From Woeseiaceae bacterium (GTDB lineage: Bacteria; Pseudomonadota; Gammaproteobacteria; Steroidobacterales; Woeseiaceae), in NCBI GenBank assembly GCA_030066625.1, contig JASJBG010000003.1, positions 1-64,000 of the forward strand: 64,000 nt of DNA, given 5' to 3'. The notes beneath the pieces were generated by a model, which saw only the letters and a program-made list of their open reading frames with translations, was not told the DNA's origin and did not search any database. This document shows, piece after piece, positions 38,485 to 48,671 of the stretch. Numbering within the stretch: position 1 is the first letter of the stretch; every line of letters starts with the position of its first letter. A program made the translations under genes and the position numbers.

Positions 38485-39756
38485 CTAGTCGTGCTCCGCG
38501 GCGCGGGCAAGATCCGCTTCGATCGTCGCGCCCGCGCGCCAGTAATGAAACGCGGCCCACGGCAGCATCACGGTGCCGACGATCAACAGCGAGTAGCGCA
38601 TGGACTCATTGCCGTAGCTCCCCGCGAGCGCGTCGCTTAGCGCGCCGGCGGTCGGCGGTCCCAGGGCGAGACCGATGATGTTGATCAACAGCAGAATCAG
38701 CGACGATGCGACGGCACGCATGCGCAGGCTGACAAGGCTCTGCGCCTGCGCCAGCACGGGCGCGAGGTAAAAATTCGATATCGCGGCAGGCAGAACGAAC
38801 ATAGCGAGGCACCACGCTGCCGACTGCACGAGGAACACGGCCGCGTAGAACGCGACTGACACGAGCATCGCGAACATCAAAAACACGAAGGCCCGCTGCT
38901 GACCCTGCCTGCCGACCCGATCAGCGATGTAGCCGCCTGCGAAAAAACCGAAACCGCCGGCGATGCCGAGGATGATGCCGAGCCAGAATCCGGTTTGCTG
39001 GAAATCCATTCCGTGGCTGCGATACATGAAGGTCGGCATGAAGTTGATGACGGCATAGCCCACGAACGAGGACAGGCCGGCCGCGACGCCCATGTGCAGG
39101 AACGAGCGGCGCTTCGCGACGAACGCGATGACTTCGCCGAGCGACGCCTGCCGACCGCTGTCGACCCGCGCCTCAGAGGCACCGCGCTCCGGCTCGACCA
39201 GCGTGAAGCGCACGATAAGCGCAAGCACGAGGCCGGGAATTCCGACGATGAACAGCGCCTCGCGCCAGCCGATGTTCTGCACGACCCAGCCACCGGCGAG
39301 GTACGCCAGCATGATGCCGGCGGAGATGCCGAGCGTGTACACGCCCATCGCGGTCGAACGATGCTCCGGCGGGTAATAGTCGGAAATAATGGAATGCGCG
39401 GGCGGGCTGCAGCCCGCTTCGCCGATGCCGACGCCGATGCGGGCGAGCGTCAGGTGCACGACGTTCTGGGCGAGACCGGAGATGGCCGTCATGCCGCTCC
39501 AGAGCGCAAGCGCCAGCGCGATGAGGTTGCGCCGGTTCCAGCGGTCGGCCAGCCGCGCGATCGGCACGCCCAGGGTGACATAGAACAGCGCGAATGCCGT
39601 GCCCACCAGGAAACCGAGCGTCGCGTCGGTGACCCCGAACTCCGCCTTGATGGCCGGCAGCAGTATCGCGAGGATCTGCCGGTCCACGAAGTTGAACATG
39701 TACACGATGGCCAGCAGCGCGAGGCCATAGCGACGGGTGAATGGCGTCAGCGTCAA
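38485..39756 (-). CDS. MFS transporter
   Basis: 12-TM pattern; FNFVDRQILAILLPAIKAEFGVTDATLGFLVGTAFALFYVTLGVPIARLADRWNRR. Confidence 0.92.
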   Translation of the reverse strand: MTLTPFTRRYGLALLAIVYMFNFVDRQILAILLPAIKAEFGVTDATLGFLVGTAFALFYVTLGVPIARLADRWNRRNLIALALALWSGMTAISGLAQNVVHLTLARIGVGIGEAGCSPPAHSIISDYYPPEHRSTAMGVYTLGISAGIMLAYLAGGWVVQNIGWREALFIVGIPGLVLALIVRFTLVEPERGASEARVDSGRQASLGEVIAFVAKRRSFLHMGVAAGLSSFVGYAVINFMPTFMYRSHGMDFQQTGFWLGIILGIAGGFGFFAGGYIADRVGRQGQQRAFVFLMFAMLVSVAFYAAVFLVQSAAWCLAMFVLPAAISNFYLAPVLAQAQSLVSLRMRAVASSLILLLINIIGLALGPPTAGALSDALAGSYGNESMRYSLLIVGTVMLPWAAFHYWRAGATIEADLARAAEHD

Positions 39757-41003
39757 GGCAGGATGACGCGGAAAGTGAAGAAGAAGGCGATCGCGAGAAT
39801 CGCGCCCGCCGGAATCGTAACGACCCAGGACACGAAGATGTTGGTCACAACGCGCAGGTCGATGGCCTCGATGCCGCGCGCGAGGCCGACCCCGAGTACG
39901 GCACCGACGAGCGTGTGCGTCGTCGATATCGGTATGCCCGTACCTGACGCAATGACGATGGTCGTTGCCGCAGCGAGCTCGGCTGCGAACCCCCGGCTCG
40001 GCGTCAGGTGAGTGATCTTCTCACCGACCGTCGCGATGACGTGGCGGCCGAAGGTCGCGAGACCGATCACGATGCCGGTGCCGCCGAGCAGCAGGATCCA
40101 GATCGGCAGCGCCGACTGCGCCGAGATGACGCCGGACTGCGCGACGCTAACGACCGCGGCCAGCGGCCCGATCGCGTTGGCAACGTCATTGGAACCATGG
40201 GCGAACGCCATTGCACAGGCCGTGATGATCATCAGGATGCCGAACACGCGCTCGACCGTGTGGAAGTGCTGGTCTTTCTCGGCGTCCGGGTCAGCCTCGA
40301 TCCGGTTGATGAAAAACGCACCGACCAACGCGATGAGCACGGCGATACCGGCCGCCATCAGGTAGCTGTCGCGCGTGCTGATTTCGAGGCCGACATGACT
40401 CAGGCCTTTGAGGATCGTCACCAGCGTAATCGTGAAGGCGGCGAGGAAGATGTAGATCGGTACCCAGCGCTTGGCCCGTTCGAGTGGATTCGCGTGCTGC
40501 AAGACGAGATACAGCACCGTCTGGTAGATCAGGAACGCGATGAAACCGGCGGTCAGCGGCGACACGACCCAGCTCATGACGATGGTGCCCACCTGCCCCC
40601 ACCTGACGGCCTCGACGCCAATGCCCACCGCGGCGAAACCGACAATCGCGCCGACGATCGAGTGCGTGGTGGACACGGGCCAGCCTTTTCTCGAGGCGAT
40701 GAGCAGCCAGGTGCCGGCGGCGAGCAGGGCCGACAACATGCCGTAGATCAAGAGCTCCGGCGAGCCTTCGAGCAGGCTCGAATCGACGATGCCCTTGCGA
40801 ATGGTGGAGGTTACGGCGCCACCCGCAAGCACGGCGCCGAGGAACTCGAAAATGGCCGCGACGAATATCGCCTGCTTGATCGTCAGGGCCTTCGAGCCAA
40901 CGGACGTGGCCATAGCGTTGGCGACATCGTTGGCGCCGATACCCCAGGCCATGAAGATGCCGAACAGGGCCGCAAGGCCGATGTAAATGAGTTCAGCTTC
41001 CAT
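39753..41003 (-). CDS. Inorganic phosphate transporter, PiT family
   Basis: GANDVANAMATSVGSKALT; KGWPVSTTHSIVGAIVGFA; AHGSNDVANAIGPLAAV; IPISTTHTLVGAVLGVG. Confidence 0.95.
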   Translation of the reverse strand: MEAELIYIGLAALFGIFMAWGIGANDVANAMATSVGSKALTIKQAIFVAAIFEFLGAVLAGGAVTSTIRKGIVDSSLLEGSPELLIYGMLSALLAAGTWLLIASRKGWPVSTTHSIVGAIVGFAAVGIGVEAVRWGQVGTIVMSWVVSPLTAGFIAFLIYQTVLYLVLQHANPLERAKRWVPIYIFLAAFTITLVTILKGLSHVGLEISTRDSYLMAAGIAVLIALVGAFFINRIEADPDAEKDQHFHTVERVFGILMIITACAMAFAHGSNDVANAIGPLAAVVSVAQSGVISAQSALPIWILLLGGTGIVIGLATFGRHVIATVGEKITHLTPSRGFAAELAAATTIVIASGTGIPISTTHTLVGAVLGVGLARGIEAIDLRVVTNIFVSWVVTIPAGAILAIAFFFTFRVILP

Positions 41004-41036
41004 TACGTCGAATCGGCGCGTGCGTCTGAGGCGGGA

Positions 41037-41711
41037 TCAGTGGGACAGCAGCAGTTCGAGCCGTCGGCCGACGCGTTCGGCCATGTCGGCGACGTCGCCG
41101 GTCTGCTCGATGACGCGATACAGGAACACGGCGTGCACGGGATCGAGCGTGCCCTCGATGTCATAGAGCGCCCGGTGCAGGGACACCTGGCGAGCGTCCG
41201 TGTCGGTCTCGATACGGTCGAGCTCCTCGATCATGCTCTCGACGAGGTCGGCTTCCGCACCGCGAAAGCCACTCGTGAACAGCTCGTCGAGCTCGCGAAC
41301 GCTCTTCTGCGCCTGCATCGCCGCGTCGACGACTCGGTCGACGAACTCGAGAAACTCGGTCGTGATCGCAGACGGGATCTCGAGCCGTCGCACGATGACG
41401 ATACCGGACACGTCTCGTGCGCAATTCGCGATCTTGTCCTGCACGAGCAGCAGTTCGAGAATGTCCTGGCGCGCGACGGGCATGAACAGGCTGCGAGGCA
41501 GGTGCAGGCGAATTTGCTTCTTCAGCTCGTCTGCTTCGTGTTCGAGCCGCTCGATCTCCGCATGCACCTTGTCGGCCGCCGACCAGTCGCCCGAGACCGC
41601 CGCCGCAAACAGCGGCTTCAACTGTGCCGCGCAGTCGCAGGCCAGGGCGATGTGCTTTTCGAGCGGTTGAACGGGCGATGAGCCAAAGATATTGGCCAGC
41701 ACGTTGGTCAT
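41037..41711 (-). CDS. DUF47 / PhoU-like phosphate transport regulator (TIGR00153 family)
   Basis: FGSSPVQPLEKHIALACDCAAQL; HEADELKKQIRLHLPRSLFMPVARQDILELLLVQDKIAN; adjacent to PiT. Confidence 0.92.
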   Translation of the reverse strand: MTNVLANIFGSSPVQPLEKHIALACDCAAQLKPLFAAAVSGDWSAADKVHAEIERLEHEADELKKQIRLHLPRSLFMPVARQDILELLLVQDKIANCARDVSGIVIVRRLEIPSAITTEFLEFVDRVVDAAMQAQKSVRELDELFTSGFRGAEADLVESMIEELDRIETDTDARQVSLHRALYDIEGTLDPVHAVFLYRVIEQTGDVADMAERVGRRLELLLSH

Positions 41712-41868
41712 CCGGGGGCTCCGGTAGGTCTTTTTGGCAATGCTAACACAGGGGTTTCGCGAAACCGTCATCCTCAGCCGCGCGGAAGATACCTATTTCC
41801 GCGGCTCAATCCAGAGCCTGCGTGATAAACTTTGCGGCCTTTTTAGTATCCAATTCTTGAAGGACAGG

Positions 41869-42321
41869 ATGGCTTACTGGCTGATGAAATCCGAGCCGGA
41901 CGCGTACGGCATCGACGACCTGAAACGTGACCGGCGAGAGCCGTGGGACGGCATTCGCAACTACCAGGCGCGCAACATGATGCGCGACGACATGAAAGTT
42001 GGCGACAAGGTGTTTTTCTATCACTCGAACTGCAAGGAACCGGGCGTGGTCGGCATCATGAAGATCGCCAGCAAGCCCTACCCGGACCCGACGCAGTTCG
42101 ACCCGGACAGCAAGTACTACGACTCGAAGAGCGACCCGGAGAACCCCCGCTGGATCCTGGTCGACGTTCAGTACGTGAAGAAGCTCAAGCGAACGATCAC
42201 GCTGGCGGAGATCAAGGCCCACCCGGGGCTCGACGACATGATCCTGACGCGCAAGGGCAATCGCCTGTCGATCATGCCCGTCAGCGACGCACACTGGGAC
42301 ATCATTCTCGGGATGGAATAG
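41869..42321 (+). CDS. EVE domain-containing protein
   Basis: MAYWLMKSEPDAYGIDDLKRDRREPWDGIRNYQARNMMRDDMKVGDKVFFYHSNCKEPGVVGIMKI. Confidence 0.94.
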   Translation: MAYWLMKSEPDAYGIDDLKRDRREPWDGIRNYQARNMMRDDMKVGDKVFFYHSNCKEPGVVGIMKIASKPYPDPTQFDPDSKYYDSKSDPENPRWILVDVQYVKKLKRTITLAEIKAHPGLDDMILTRKGNRLSIMPVSDAHWDIILGME

Positions 42322-42323
42322 AC

Positions 42324-43289
42324 GTGCGCCGCGCTCTGAAAGTGGGTTTCGCCATAGTGGTTACGCTGGCCGCGCTCTGGATCGCTACGCCGTCGAGTAT
42401 CGGCGGCTACGCGACGGTAGCGGCGCCGGGCGACGACCTCGATGGCTGGATAGCAGAGCGCGAGCGACTGGTTGACGCCGCCTACCGGCTCGTCCCGGGC
42501 ACCGAGGCGCGGATTCGCTGGCAGAGTCCGGGCGAACGCAGCGAGTACGCGGTCGTACACCTGCATGGTTTCTCTGCATCCCGCCAGGAAACGGCGCCGC
42601 TGGCAGAGCGCCTCGCGGACCGGCTCGAGGCGAATCTCTTCGAAGCACGGCTCGACGGCCACGGGCAGCTGTCATGGCCAATGGCTGACGTAAGTGCCGA
42701 GGACTGGCTGCAGGACGCCGCGACGGCGTTCGCGATTGGCGAGGCGATCGGCGACAAACTCGTCGTCATTACAACGTCGACGGGCGGCACGCTGGCGCTC
42801 GCGATGATCGGTCATCCACGCATGCAGAGCGTCGACACGCTCGTGCTGATAGCACCGAACATGATGCCGGCCGACCCGGCCGCGCAGTGGCTGACCCGCC
42901 CGGGCGGCCCGCTCATCGCCCGGCTGCTCGTCGGCGAGACGCGCTCCTGGCTCGCGCACAATGCGAAGCAGGCGACCTACTGGACGACCACCTATCCGAC
43001 CGAAGCCATCGTCGAGGTGATGCGGCTCGTCGATTTCGCCAACGGCAAGCTGCCGGCGGCGATCGATCAGAACCTGCTGGTGTTCCAGTCACCCGACGAC
43101 ATCATCGTCTCGCCGGCGGCGGCGCGCGCGGCCTATGACGCGATCGACGCACCGCGCAAGCGCTGGGTGGACGTTAGCGAAGCCGGCGACCCAAGCAATC
43201 ACGTGCTCGCCGGCGACATCCTGTCGCCTGGCAACACGCAGCCGTTCATTGACGAGATTGTAAGCTTCGTGCGCAGCGAAGCCCGCTAG
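42324..43289 (+). CDS. Membrane-anchored alpha/beta hydrolase
   Basis: GTG start, N-terminal hydrophobic anchor; VVHLHGFSASRQE; nucleophile region VITTSTGGTLAL; GDPSNHVLAGD. Confidence 0.85.
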   Translation: MRRALKVGFAIVVTLAALWIATPSSIGGYATVAAPGDDLDGWIAERERLVDAAYRLVPGTEARIRWQSPGERSEYAVVHLHGFSASRQETAPLAERLADRLEANLFEARLDGHGQLSWPMADVSAEDWLQDAATAFAIGEAIGDKLVVITTSTGGTLALAMIGHPRMQSVDTLVLIAPNMMPADPAAQWLTRPGGPLIARLLVGETRSWLAHNAKQATYWTTTYPTEAIVEVMRLVDFANGKLPAAIDQNLLVFQSPDDIIVSPAAARAAYDAIDAPRKRWVDVSEAGDPSNHVLAGDILSPGNTQPFIDEIVSFVRSEAR

Positions 43290-43292
43290 CGC

Positions 43293-44156
43293 ATGCAGGA
43301 CGTCGAGCAACGCATCAAGGCGGTCGTGCTCCGCGGCGTGCGCGGCCCGAATCCCGAAGGAACGATCGTCTGCAAATCCGCGGATGGCATGGTCGGTGTC
43401 TCCGGGGGCTACGAGTACGGGCGTTTCTTTCGCAAATCTGCCGACTTCGCGACGGCGTTTCCCTTCAACCACAAAAACCCCGAAGCGGACCTGTCCTGGA
43501 TGCTCCAGGAGCTGCGGGAAGCCTCGAAATCCGCGCCGGAAGGGCCCTGGTACCGACTGAACATTCACGTCCGTGGCAAGGACCGCTGCGAGTTTGAGTA
43601 TTTCTGGGAGGGCACGCCCGTCGACCGACTGGCGGACCTCGAGCGGGACACGCACGGCCAACTGCCCACGTTTCCGTTTCGGACACGCTTCGACGCCGCG
43701 TTGATCAGCCAGCTCGATGCGAGCCAGGTACACGACGCGGTAACCACTTACGCGGAACTGCCGAGACCGCTCGCCGAGTGGTTTGCCGTGTACGACTGGA
43801 TGGCCGACACCGCCAACGGTGCAATGAACCAGTTCTTCGCGCGCGAGGGCACGTACATGGGCGGCAGCGCGCAGCGCACCGACCTTTTCCCGCTCATCCT
43901 GGCCGGCCTCGAGCGCGCCGGGCTCGACGACGCAGCGGCGCTGTACCGCGAGAGCATCGCGCTGTACGCACACTTCTACGAGCGCGTCGAAGCCGCGCGC
44001 GAGGCGCTGGGCATCCCGGCGGTCGAGCGCCAGGAAGAAAGCGACATCATGGATCGCTATTACGCGATGGACCGGCACATCCAGGAAAGACTTGGCGACT
44101 ACTTCGTCGCCAACAGCGGGTCGTTCGCCGTGCCTAGCGAGCCCCGAGACGCCTGA
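43293..44156 (+). CDS. Hypothetical two-domain protein: YezG-like N-terminus and DMP19/DUF4375-like C-terminus
   Basis: SWMLQELREASKSAPEGPWYRLNIHVRGKDRCEFEYFWEG; AVYDWMADTANGAMNQFFAREGTYM..LAGLERAGLDDAAALY. Confidence 0.6.
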   Translation: MQDVEQRIKAVVLRGVRGPNPEGTIVCKSADGMVGVSGGYEYGRFFRKSADFATAFPFNHKNPEADLSWMLQELREASKSAPEGPWYRLNIHVRGKDRCEFEYFWEGTPVDRLADLERDTHGQLPTFPFRTRFDAALISQLDASQVHDAVTTYAELPRPLAEWFAVYDWMADTANGAMNQFFAREGTYMGGSAQRTDLFPLILAGLERAGLDDAAALYRESIALYAHFYERVEAAREALGIPAVERQEESDIMDRYYAMDRHIQERLGDYFVANSGSFAVPSEPRDA

Positions 44157-45816
44157 GCTGTTCCTGGATCGGCGCGGCGCCGCCGAGGGCCAGCATGATG
44201 ACGAGATCGCCCGGCTCTGCCCAGGCCATGGCGGCCGCCAGCGACTCGGTTTCCTGCTCGTGGTGTTCCACCTGCGCAGGTTCGGCACCAATGCGGACAA
44301 GCTCGTCGCGTATGAGGCGATAGACGTCGCCGTGTTCGCGGCCGCGATGGTATTTCTCGAGCTCCGAAACGACGACGAGGTCGAGGCCGATTTCCCAGGC
44401 ATCGCGGGCGAGCTCGCGAATCAGGTCGTCCGGTCGGTCGCCGGCCTGGCCGAAACACAGTGCGCGCCGTTTTGCCGGCAGTGCGCGGGCCATGTCGAAC
44501 AGCGCGCCCATCGCCGCCGGGTTGTGCGCAAAGTCGATGAGCACCTTGCAGCCGTCAACGTCGTAGATGTTGCAGCGCCCGGGGTTGTCGTCCTGCGACA
44601 TCGTCACCAGACCCTCGCGGATCTGCGCGATCGGCACGCCGAGGCACCAGCTCATCGCCGCGGCCGCAAGCGCGTTCGCCGTGTTGTGGTGCGCGGCGCC
44701 GCCCATGGTGATCGGAATGTCGCTGTCGCGACAGATCAGCTCGCGATCGCCGTTCTCGATCTTTTCGAGGTGGCCGTCGTTGAGTACGAACAGAAGGCCG
44801 CCGGACTCGGCCTGCGCGGCCGCCACCGGGCTGCCCGCCTCGAGACTGAACCAGCAGATCCGCCCCGGGTGTTCCGCGGCCTTGCGTACGAGCCGGTGGT
44901 CGTCCGCGTTCAGTATCAGGGTGCCTTCTTCGCGGACGGCGCGACTCACGATCCATTTGACGTCGAGCAGCTCGTCGAGATTGTGCGAGCCGAAATCCCC
45001 CAGGTGGTCCTCGGAGATGTTGGTGATCAGCGAGGCAGTTGCCCGGTCGACGCCGAGACCGCGCCGGAGCAGGCCGCCGCGCGCGGATTCCAGCACGCCG
45101 ACATCGACGTCGGATTCGCGCAGCACGGCACGCGCCCCGCCAGGGCCGGACCAGTCGCCGCGATCGATGATCCGGTCGTTGACGGCGATCCAGTCGGTCG
45201 AGCTGAGGCCTACGTTGAGGTCTGCGCCGCGGAGAATGTGGTCGACGAGCCGCACGGTTGTCGTCTTGCCGTTGGTGCCCGTGACCAGGCCGATGGGAAC
45301 GTCCTCGTAGCCATCCCAGTCGAGTGAGTCAGGATCGGGCAGTTCCCGCGCCGGCCAGGTCTGCGATGTCCGACCCAGGCCGAGAGAGACCTCGTCATCG
45401 TCCCAGAGAAACGTGACGCCGTGTTCGCGCGCGCGGTCCTGAAGCTCGATGAGCGCCGCATTGCTCTCCTCGGCGGCAGAGGCCGTGAGCGCCGCTCGTG
45501 CCTCGTCGAATGCCGGTCGCTCGGCGCCGTTAAACTCCGCGTCGATAACCGCCCAGGCCCATTCGTTGAGCTCCGACGCTGCGTACAGCCTGTCGATGGC
45601 GACGGTGAACGCAAAGCTGACTCCACCCTCGAGGTCCTTGCGGCTGTAATCCGGTGCCGGCCAGCCCAGTGCGCCGGTCATGCGCGCGACCTGTGCTTCC
45701 CAGACTGGCGCGATCTTGTCGGCCTCCTCGCGCGTGCACTCGATATCGAGGATCGCAGCCGGGCCGTCGAACAGCAGGCTCGGGCCGGTCAGTCTGCGTG
45801 CGTCCAGGAACTGCAT
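44134..45816 (-). CDS. CphA-like Mur ligase lacking ATP-grasp domain
   Basis: MQFLDARRLTGPSLLF; VSLGLGRTSQTW; GLVTGTNGKTTTVRLVDHIL; VLIDFAHNPAAMGALF; ORF extends to 45846. Confidence 0.85.
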   Translation of the reverse strand: MQFLDARRLTGPSLLFDGPAAILDIECTREEADKIAPVWEAQVARMTGALGWPAPDYSRKDLEGGVSFAFTVAIDRLYAASELNEWAWAVIDAEFNGAERPAFDEARAALTASAAEESNAALIELQDRAREHGVTFLWDDDEVSLGLGRTSQTWPARELPDPDSLDWDGYEDVPIGLVTGTNGKTTTVRLVDHILRGADLNVGLSSTDWIAVNDRIIDRGDWSGPGGARAVLRESDVDVGVLESARGGLLRRGLGVDRATASLITNISEDHLGDFGSHNLDELLDVKWIVSRAVREEGTLILNADDHRLVRKAAEHPGRICWFSLEAGSPVAAAQAESGGLLFVLNDGHLEKIENGDRELICRDSDIPITMGGAAHHNTANALAAAAMSWCLGVPIAQIREGLVTMSQDDNPGRCNIYDVDGCKVLIDFAHNPAAMGALFDMARALPAKRRALCFGQAGDRPDDLIRELARDAWEIGLDLVVVSELEKYHRGREHGDVYRLIRDELVRIGAEPAQVEHHEQETESLAAAMAWAEPGDLVIMLALGGAAPIQEQLRRLGAR

Positions 45817-45826
45817 GGCCGTTCGA

Positions 45827-48619
45827 TCAGTCGGCTTCTTCGTCAAGGCGGGCGATACGCACGCCGCGTTCGTCGCTGATGATCTCCAGGCTGTCGTCGA
45901 GCGAGAAACCCTCGACGTCGGGCAACTCTATCGATAGCGGTGCCTTCGTGTCGGTACCTTCGACCTTTGCGCCGGAATTGAAATAGATGATCTGCTTCCA
46001 GGTGCGCTTGATGTTGTCGCCCAGGATCAGTACGAGATCGCCGATGCCCGCGGTTTCGAGCGCGCGTGTCGTCGCCTCCTGCTCGTCCGGAATCACCTCG
46101 ATACGATCGGCACTGATGCCGAGTTCCAGCAGGCGATTCTTCTGCAGGACCGCAATCTCGTCTTCGCCGCGGCCACGGCGGTTGTCGTCGCAGCGCAGGA
46201 TGAAGTGATCGAAGTGATCGGCCGCGATCTCGGCGATTTCGCGGACGTCTTCGTCGCGCCGGTCGCCGGGCGCGGACAGTACGACCGTCTTCTTGCCGTC
46301 GACGTCGAAGCGATCGACGAGCGCGCACATCACGCGCACGGCCGCCGGGTTGTGCGCGTAATCGAGAATCACGCGGAAGGGATGTTCGTCGTAGATGTTC
46401 ATCCGGCCCGGCGCCTGGAAGAACGTCGAGTCGAACGTGCGCAGCCCGTGGCGGATGTCCTCGAGGCTTATGTTCATGTTGTAGGCGAGCGCGGCGGCAA
46501 ACATCGCGTTCTGGACGTTGTGCATCGCCCGGCCCTCGATGGTCGCGGGAATCAGGTGCGTCCAGAGCAGCGGCGTATGCGATTCGTTGTCGTAGACCGT
46601 GATCATGTGTCCGTTCATGCCCTGTTCGAGCACGAAGGCCTGGCCGCCCGCACGGATGTGCTTTTTCACGAGCGGGTGCGACGGGTTCATCGTCACGTAG
46701 CAGAGCTTCTCGGCCTCGGTGTAGTCGGCCATCTGCAGGCAGTTTGCATCGTCGGCGTTGAGAACGGCCGCATCGCGGGCGATCTCGATCGGCACACGCT
46801 TGACGACCGCAAGCTGCTCAAGCGTATCGATGCCCTTCATGCCGAGGTGGTCGGCCGACACATTGAGGCAGCAGGCAACGTCCGCTTCCTGGAAACCGAG
46901 GCCCGACCGCAGCATGCCGCCGCGCGCGACCTCCATGACCGCTGCGTCGACCGACGGATCACGCAGGATCATCTGCGCGGATACCGGACCGGTCATGTCG
47001 CCGGGCACGCTCAGGTTGCCGTCGATGTAGACGCCGTCCGTCGAGGTCAGACCCACGGTCTTGCCGCTGAGCTTCAGGATATGGGCGAGCATGCGCGAGG
47101 TCGTGGTCTTGCCGTTCGTGCCCGTGATCGCCGCGATCGGAATCCGGCTGGGCGCTTCCGGCGGGAACAGCATGTCGAGGACGGCGCCGCCGACGTCGCG
47201 CGGTGCACCCTCGCTCGGCGCGACGTGCATGCGGAATCCGGGGCCCGCGTTGACCTCGCAGATGCCGCCGCCAGCCTCGCGGTACGACTCGGTGATGTCC
47301 TTGCACAGGAAGTCGACGCCGCCGATATCGAGGCCGATAGCCTTGATCGCTCGTATGGCCATCTCGCGATTGTCGGGATGGATCGTGTCGGTCACGTCGA
47401 TCGCGGTGCCGCCCGTTGACAGGTTGGCGGTCGATCGCAGGTAGACCATCTCGCCGTCAGCGGGCACCGTGTCCTTGTCGTAGCCGAGCTTCTTGAGCAG
47501 CCGTTCCGCCTGGTGGTCAAATTCGAGGCGCGTGAGAACCTTCTCATGGCCAACGCCGCGTCGCGGGTCCTCGTTCACGATGTCCACGAGCTGTTCGATC
47601 GTGTGCTTGCCGTCGCCAACGACGTGCCCCGGCACCCGCTTGGCGGCCGCAACGAGTTCACCATTGATGACAAGCAATCGATGGTCGAATCCATCGATGT
47701 AACTTTCGACGATGATCGTGCGGCCGTGGTCGTGCGCCTTCTCGTACGCGACCTCAACTTCCTCGGGGGTCTTCAGGTTGATCGAGACGCCGCGGCCGTG
47801 ATTGCCGGCCAGCGGCTTGACGACCACCGGGTAGCCGATGCGCTGCGCCGCGCGCTTTGCCTGCGAAGAGCTGCGCACGATGAGCTGCTTCGGAACGGGA
47901 AGCCCGAGGTCGCGCAGGATGCCGTTGGTTTCTTCCTTGTCGCCGGCGAGTTCGACGGCGATGTTGCTCGTATTACCGGTCGTCGTGGCCTGGATGCGCT
48001 GCTGGTAGCGGCCGTAGCCGAACTGCACGAGGCTGTACTGGTTGAGTCGCAGCCACGGAATGTTGCGCTCCTCGGCAGCCGCAACCAGCGACGCGGTACT
48101 CGGGCCGAGAGCACGACGCTGCGCGTAGCGAATGAAACTGTCGCGCTCCTCGGCGAAGTCCCAGTCGTCGGCAGGCGCGCCGTCGGGCTTGATGTCCTCG
48201 GGCAGCAGGCTATGGATGAGCTTGAGTGCGAGCTCGCTGGCCCCGCGTCCGACTGCCTTGTCCTTGTACTGGAACCACATGTTGTAGTGACCGGGCTGAC
48301 CCTCGAGGGAGCGCGTGCGCCCGTAGGTCACATGCGAGCCCGCGACATTCTGCAGCTCGATCGTAATGTGCTCCATGACGTGCCCGAGCCAGGTGCCCTC
48401 GTCTTCGCGCATTCGGCGAACGAAACCGCCGTGCTGCCCATAAGAACAACCGTGCTCCTCAAGTCCGGGCAGGCACTCGAGCAGTGCGTCGACGTACGCC
48501 GCGCCGAGCTTCCCGGTCGGCCATTCCTCGAGGTGCTCGAGGTCCAGGACATGACGAATGACCGGCATGTGGGCGTAGACGCTTGGCCCGATGTAAACAT
48601 TGGTGCTCAGGATTTTCAT
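45827..48619 (-). CDS. cphA: Cyanophycin synthetase
   Basis: RSLEGQPGHYNMWFQYKDKAVGR; FGYGRYQQRIQATTTGNTSNIAVELAGDKEETN; PVVVKPLAGNHGRGVSINL; AAITGTNGKTTTSRMLAHIL. Confidence 0.97.
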   Translation of the reverse strand: MKILSTNVYIGPSVYAHMPVIRHVLDLEHLEEWPTGKLGAAYVDALLECLPGLEEHGCSYGQHGGFVRRMREDEGTWLGHVMEHITIELQNVAGSHVTYGRTRSLEGQPGHYNMWFQYKDKAVGRGASELALKLIHSLLPEDIKPDGAPADDWDFAEERDSFIRYAQRRALGPSTASLVAAAEERNIPWLRLNQYSLVQFGYGRYQQRIQATTTGNTSNIAVELAGDKEETNGILRDLGLPVPKQLIVRSSSQAKRAAQRIGYPVVVKPLAGNHGRGVSINLKTPEEVEVAYEKAHDHGRTIIVESYIDGFDHRLLVINGELVAAAKRVPGHVVGDGKHTIEQLVDIVNEDPRRGVGHEKVLTRLEFDHQAERLLKKLGYDKDTVPADGEMVYLRSTANLSTGGTAIDVTDTIHPDNREMAIRAIKAIGLDIGGVDFLCKDITESYREAGGGICEVNAGPGFRMHVAPSEGAPRDVGGAVLDMLFPPEAPSRIPIAAITGTNGKTTTSRMLAHILKLSGKTVGLTSTDGVYIDGNLSVPGDMTGPVSAQMILRDPSVDAAVMEVARGGMLRSGLGFQEADVACCLNVSADHLGMKGIDTLEQLAVVKRVPIEIARDAAVLNADDANCLQMADYTEAEKLCYVTMNPSHPLVKKHIRAGGQAFVLEQGMNGHMITVYDNESHTPLLWTHLIPATIEGRAMHNVQNAMFAAALAYNMNISLEDIRHGLRTFDSTFFQAPGRMNIYDEHPFRVILDYAHNPAAVRVMCALVDRFDVDGKKTVVLSAPGDRRDEDVREIAEIAADHFDHFILRCDDNRRGRGEDEIAVLQKNRLLELGISADRIEVIPDEQEATTRALETAGIGDLVLILGDNIKRTWKQIIYFNSGAKVEGTDTKAPLSIELPDVEGFSLDDSLEIISDERGVRIARLDEEAD

Positions 48620-48671
48620 GACTGGTTCCGTCCGACTTTCTGCGTGTCGCTTTTAAGTCGTGTCTTATTTC

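Noticed and set aside
40008-41681. 557-aa plus-strand ORF across PiT and DUF47 genes
   Set aside because: Very Asp/Arg/His-rich antisense translation spanning two real genes; artifact
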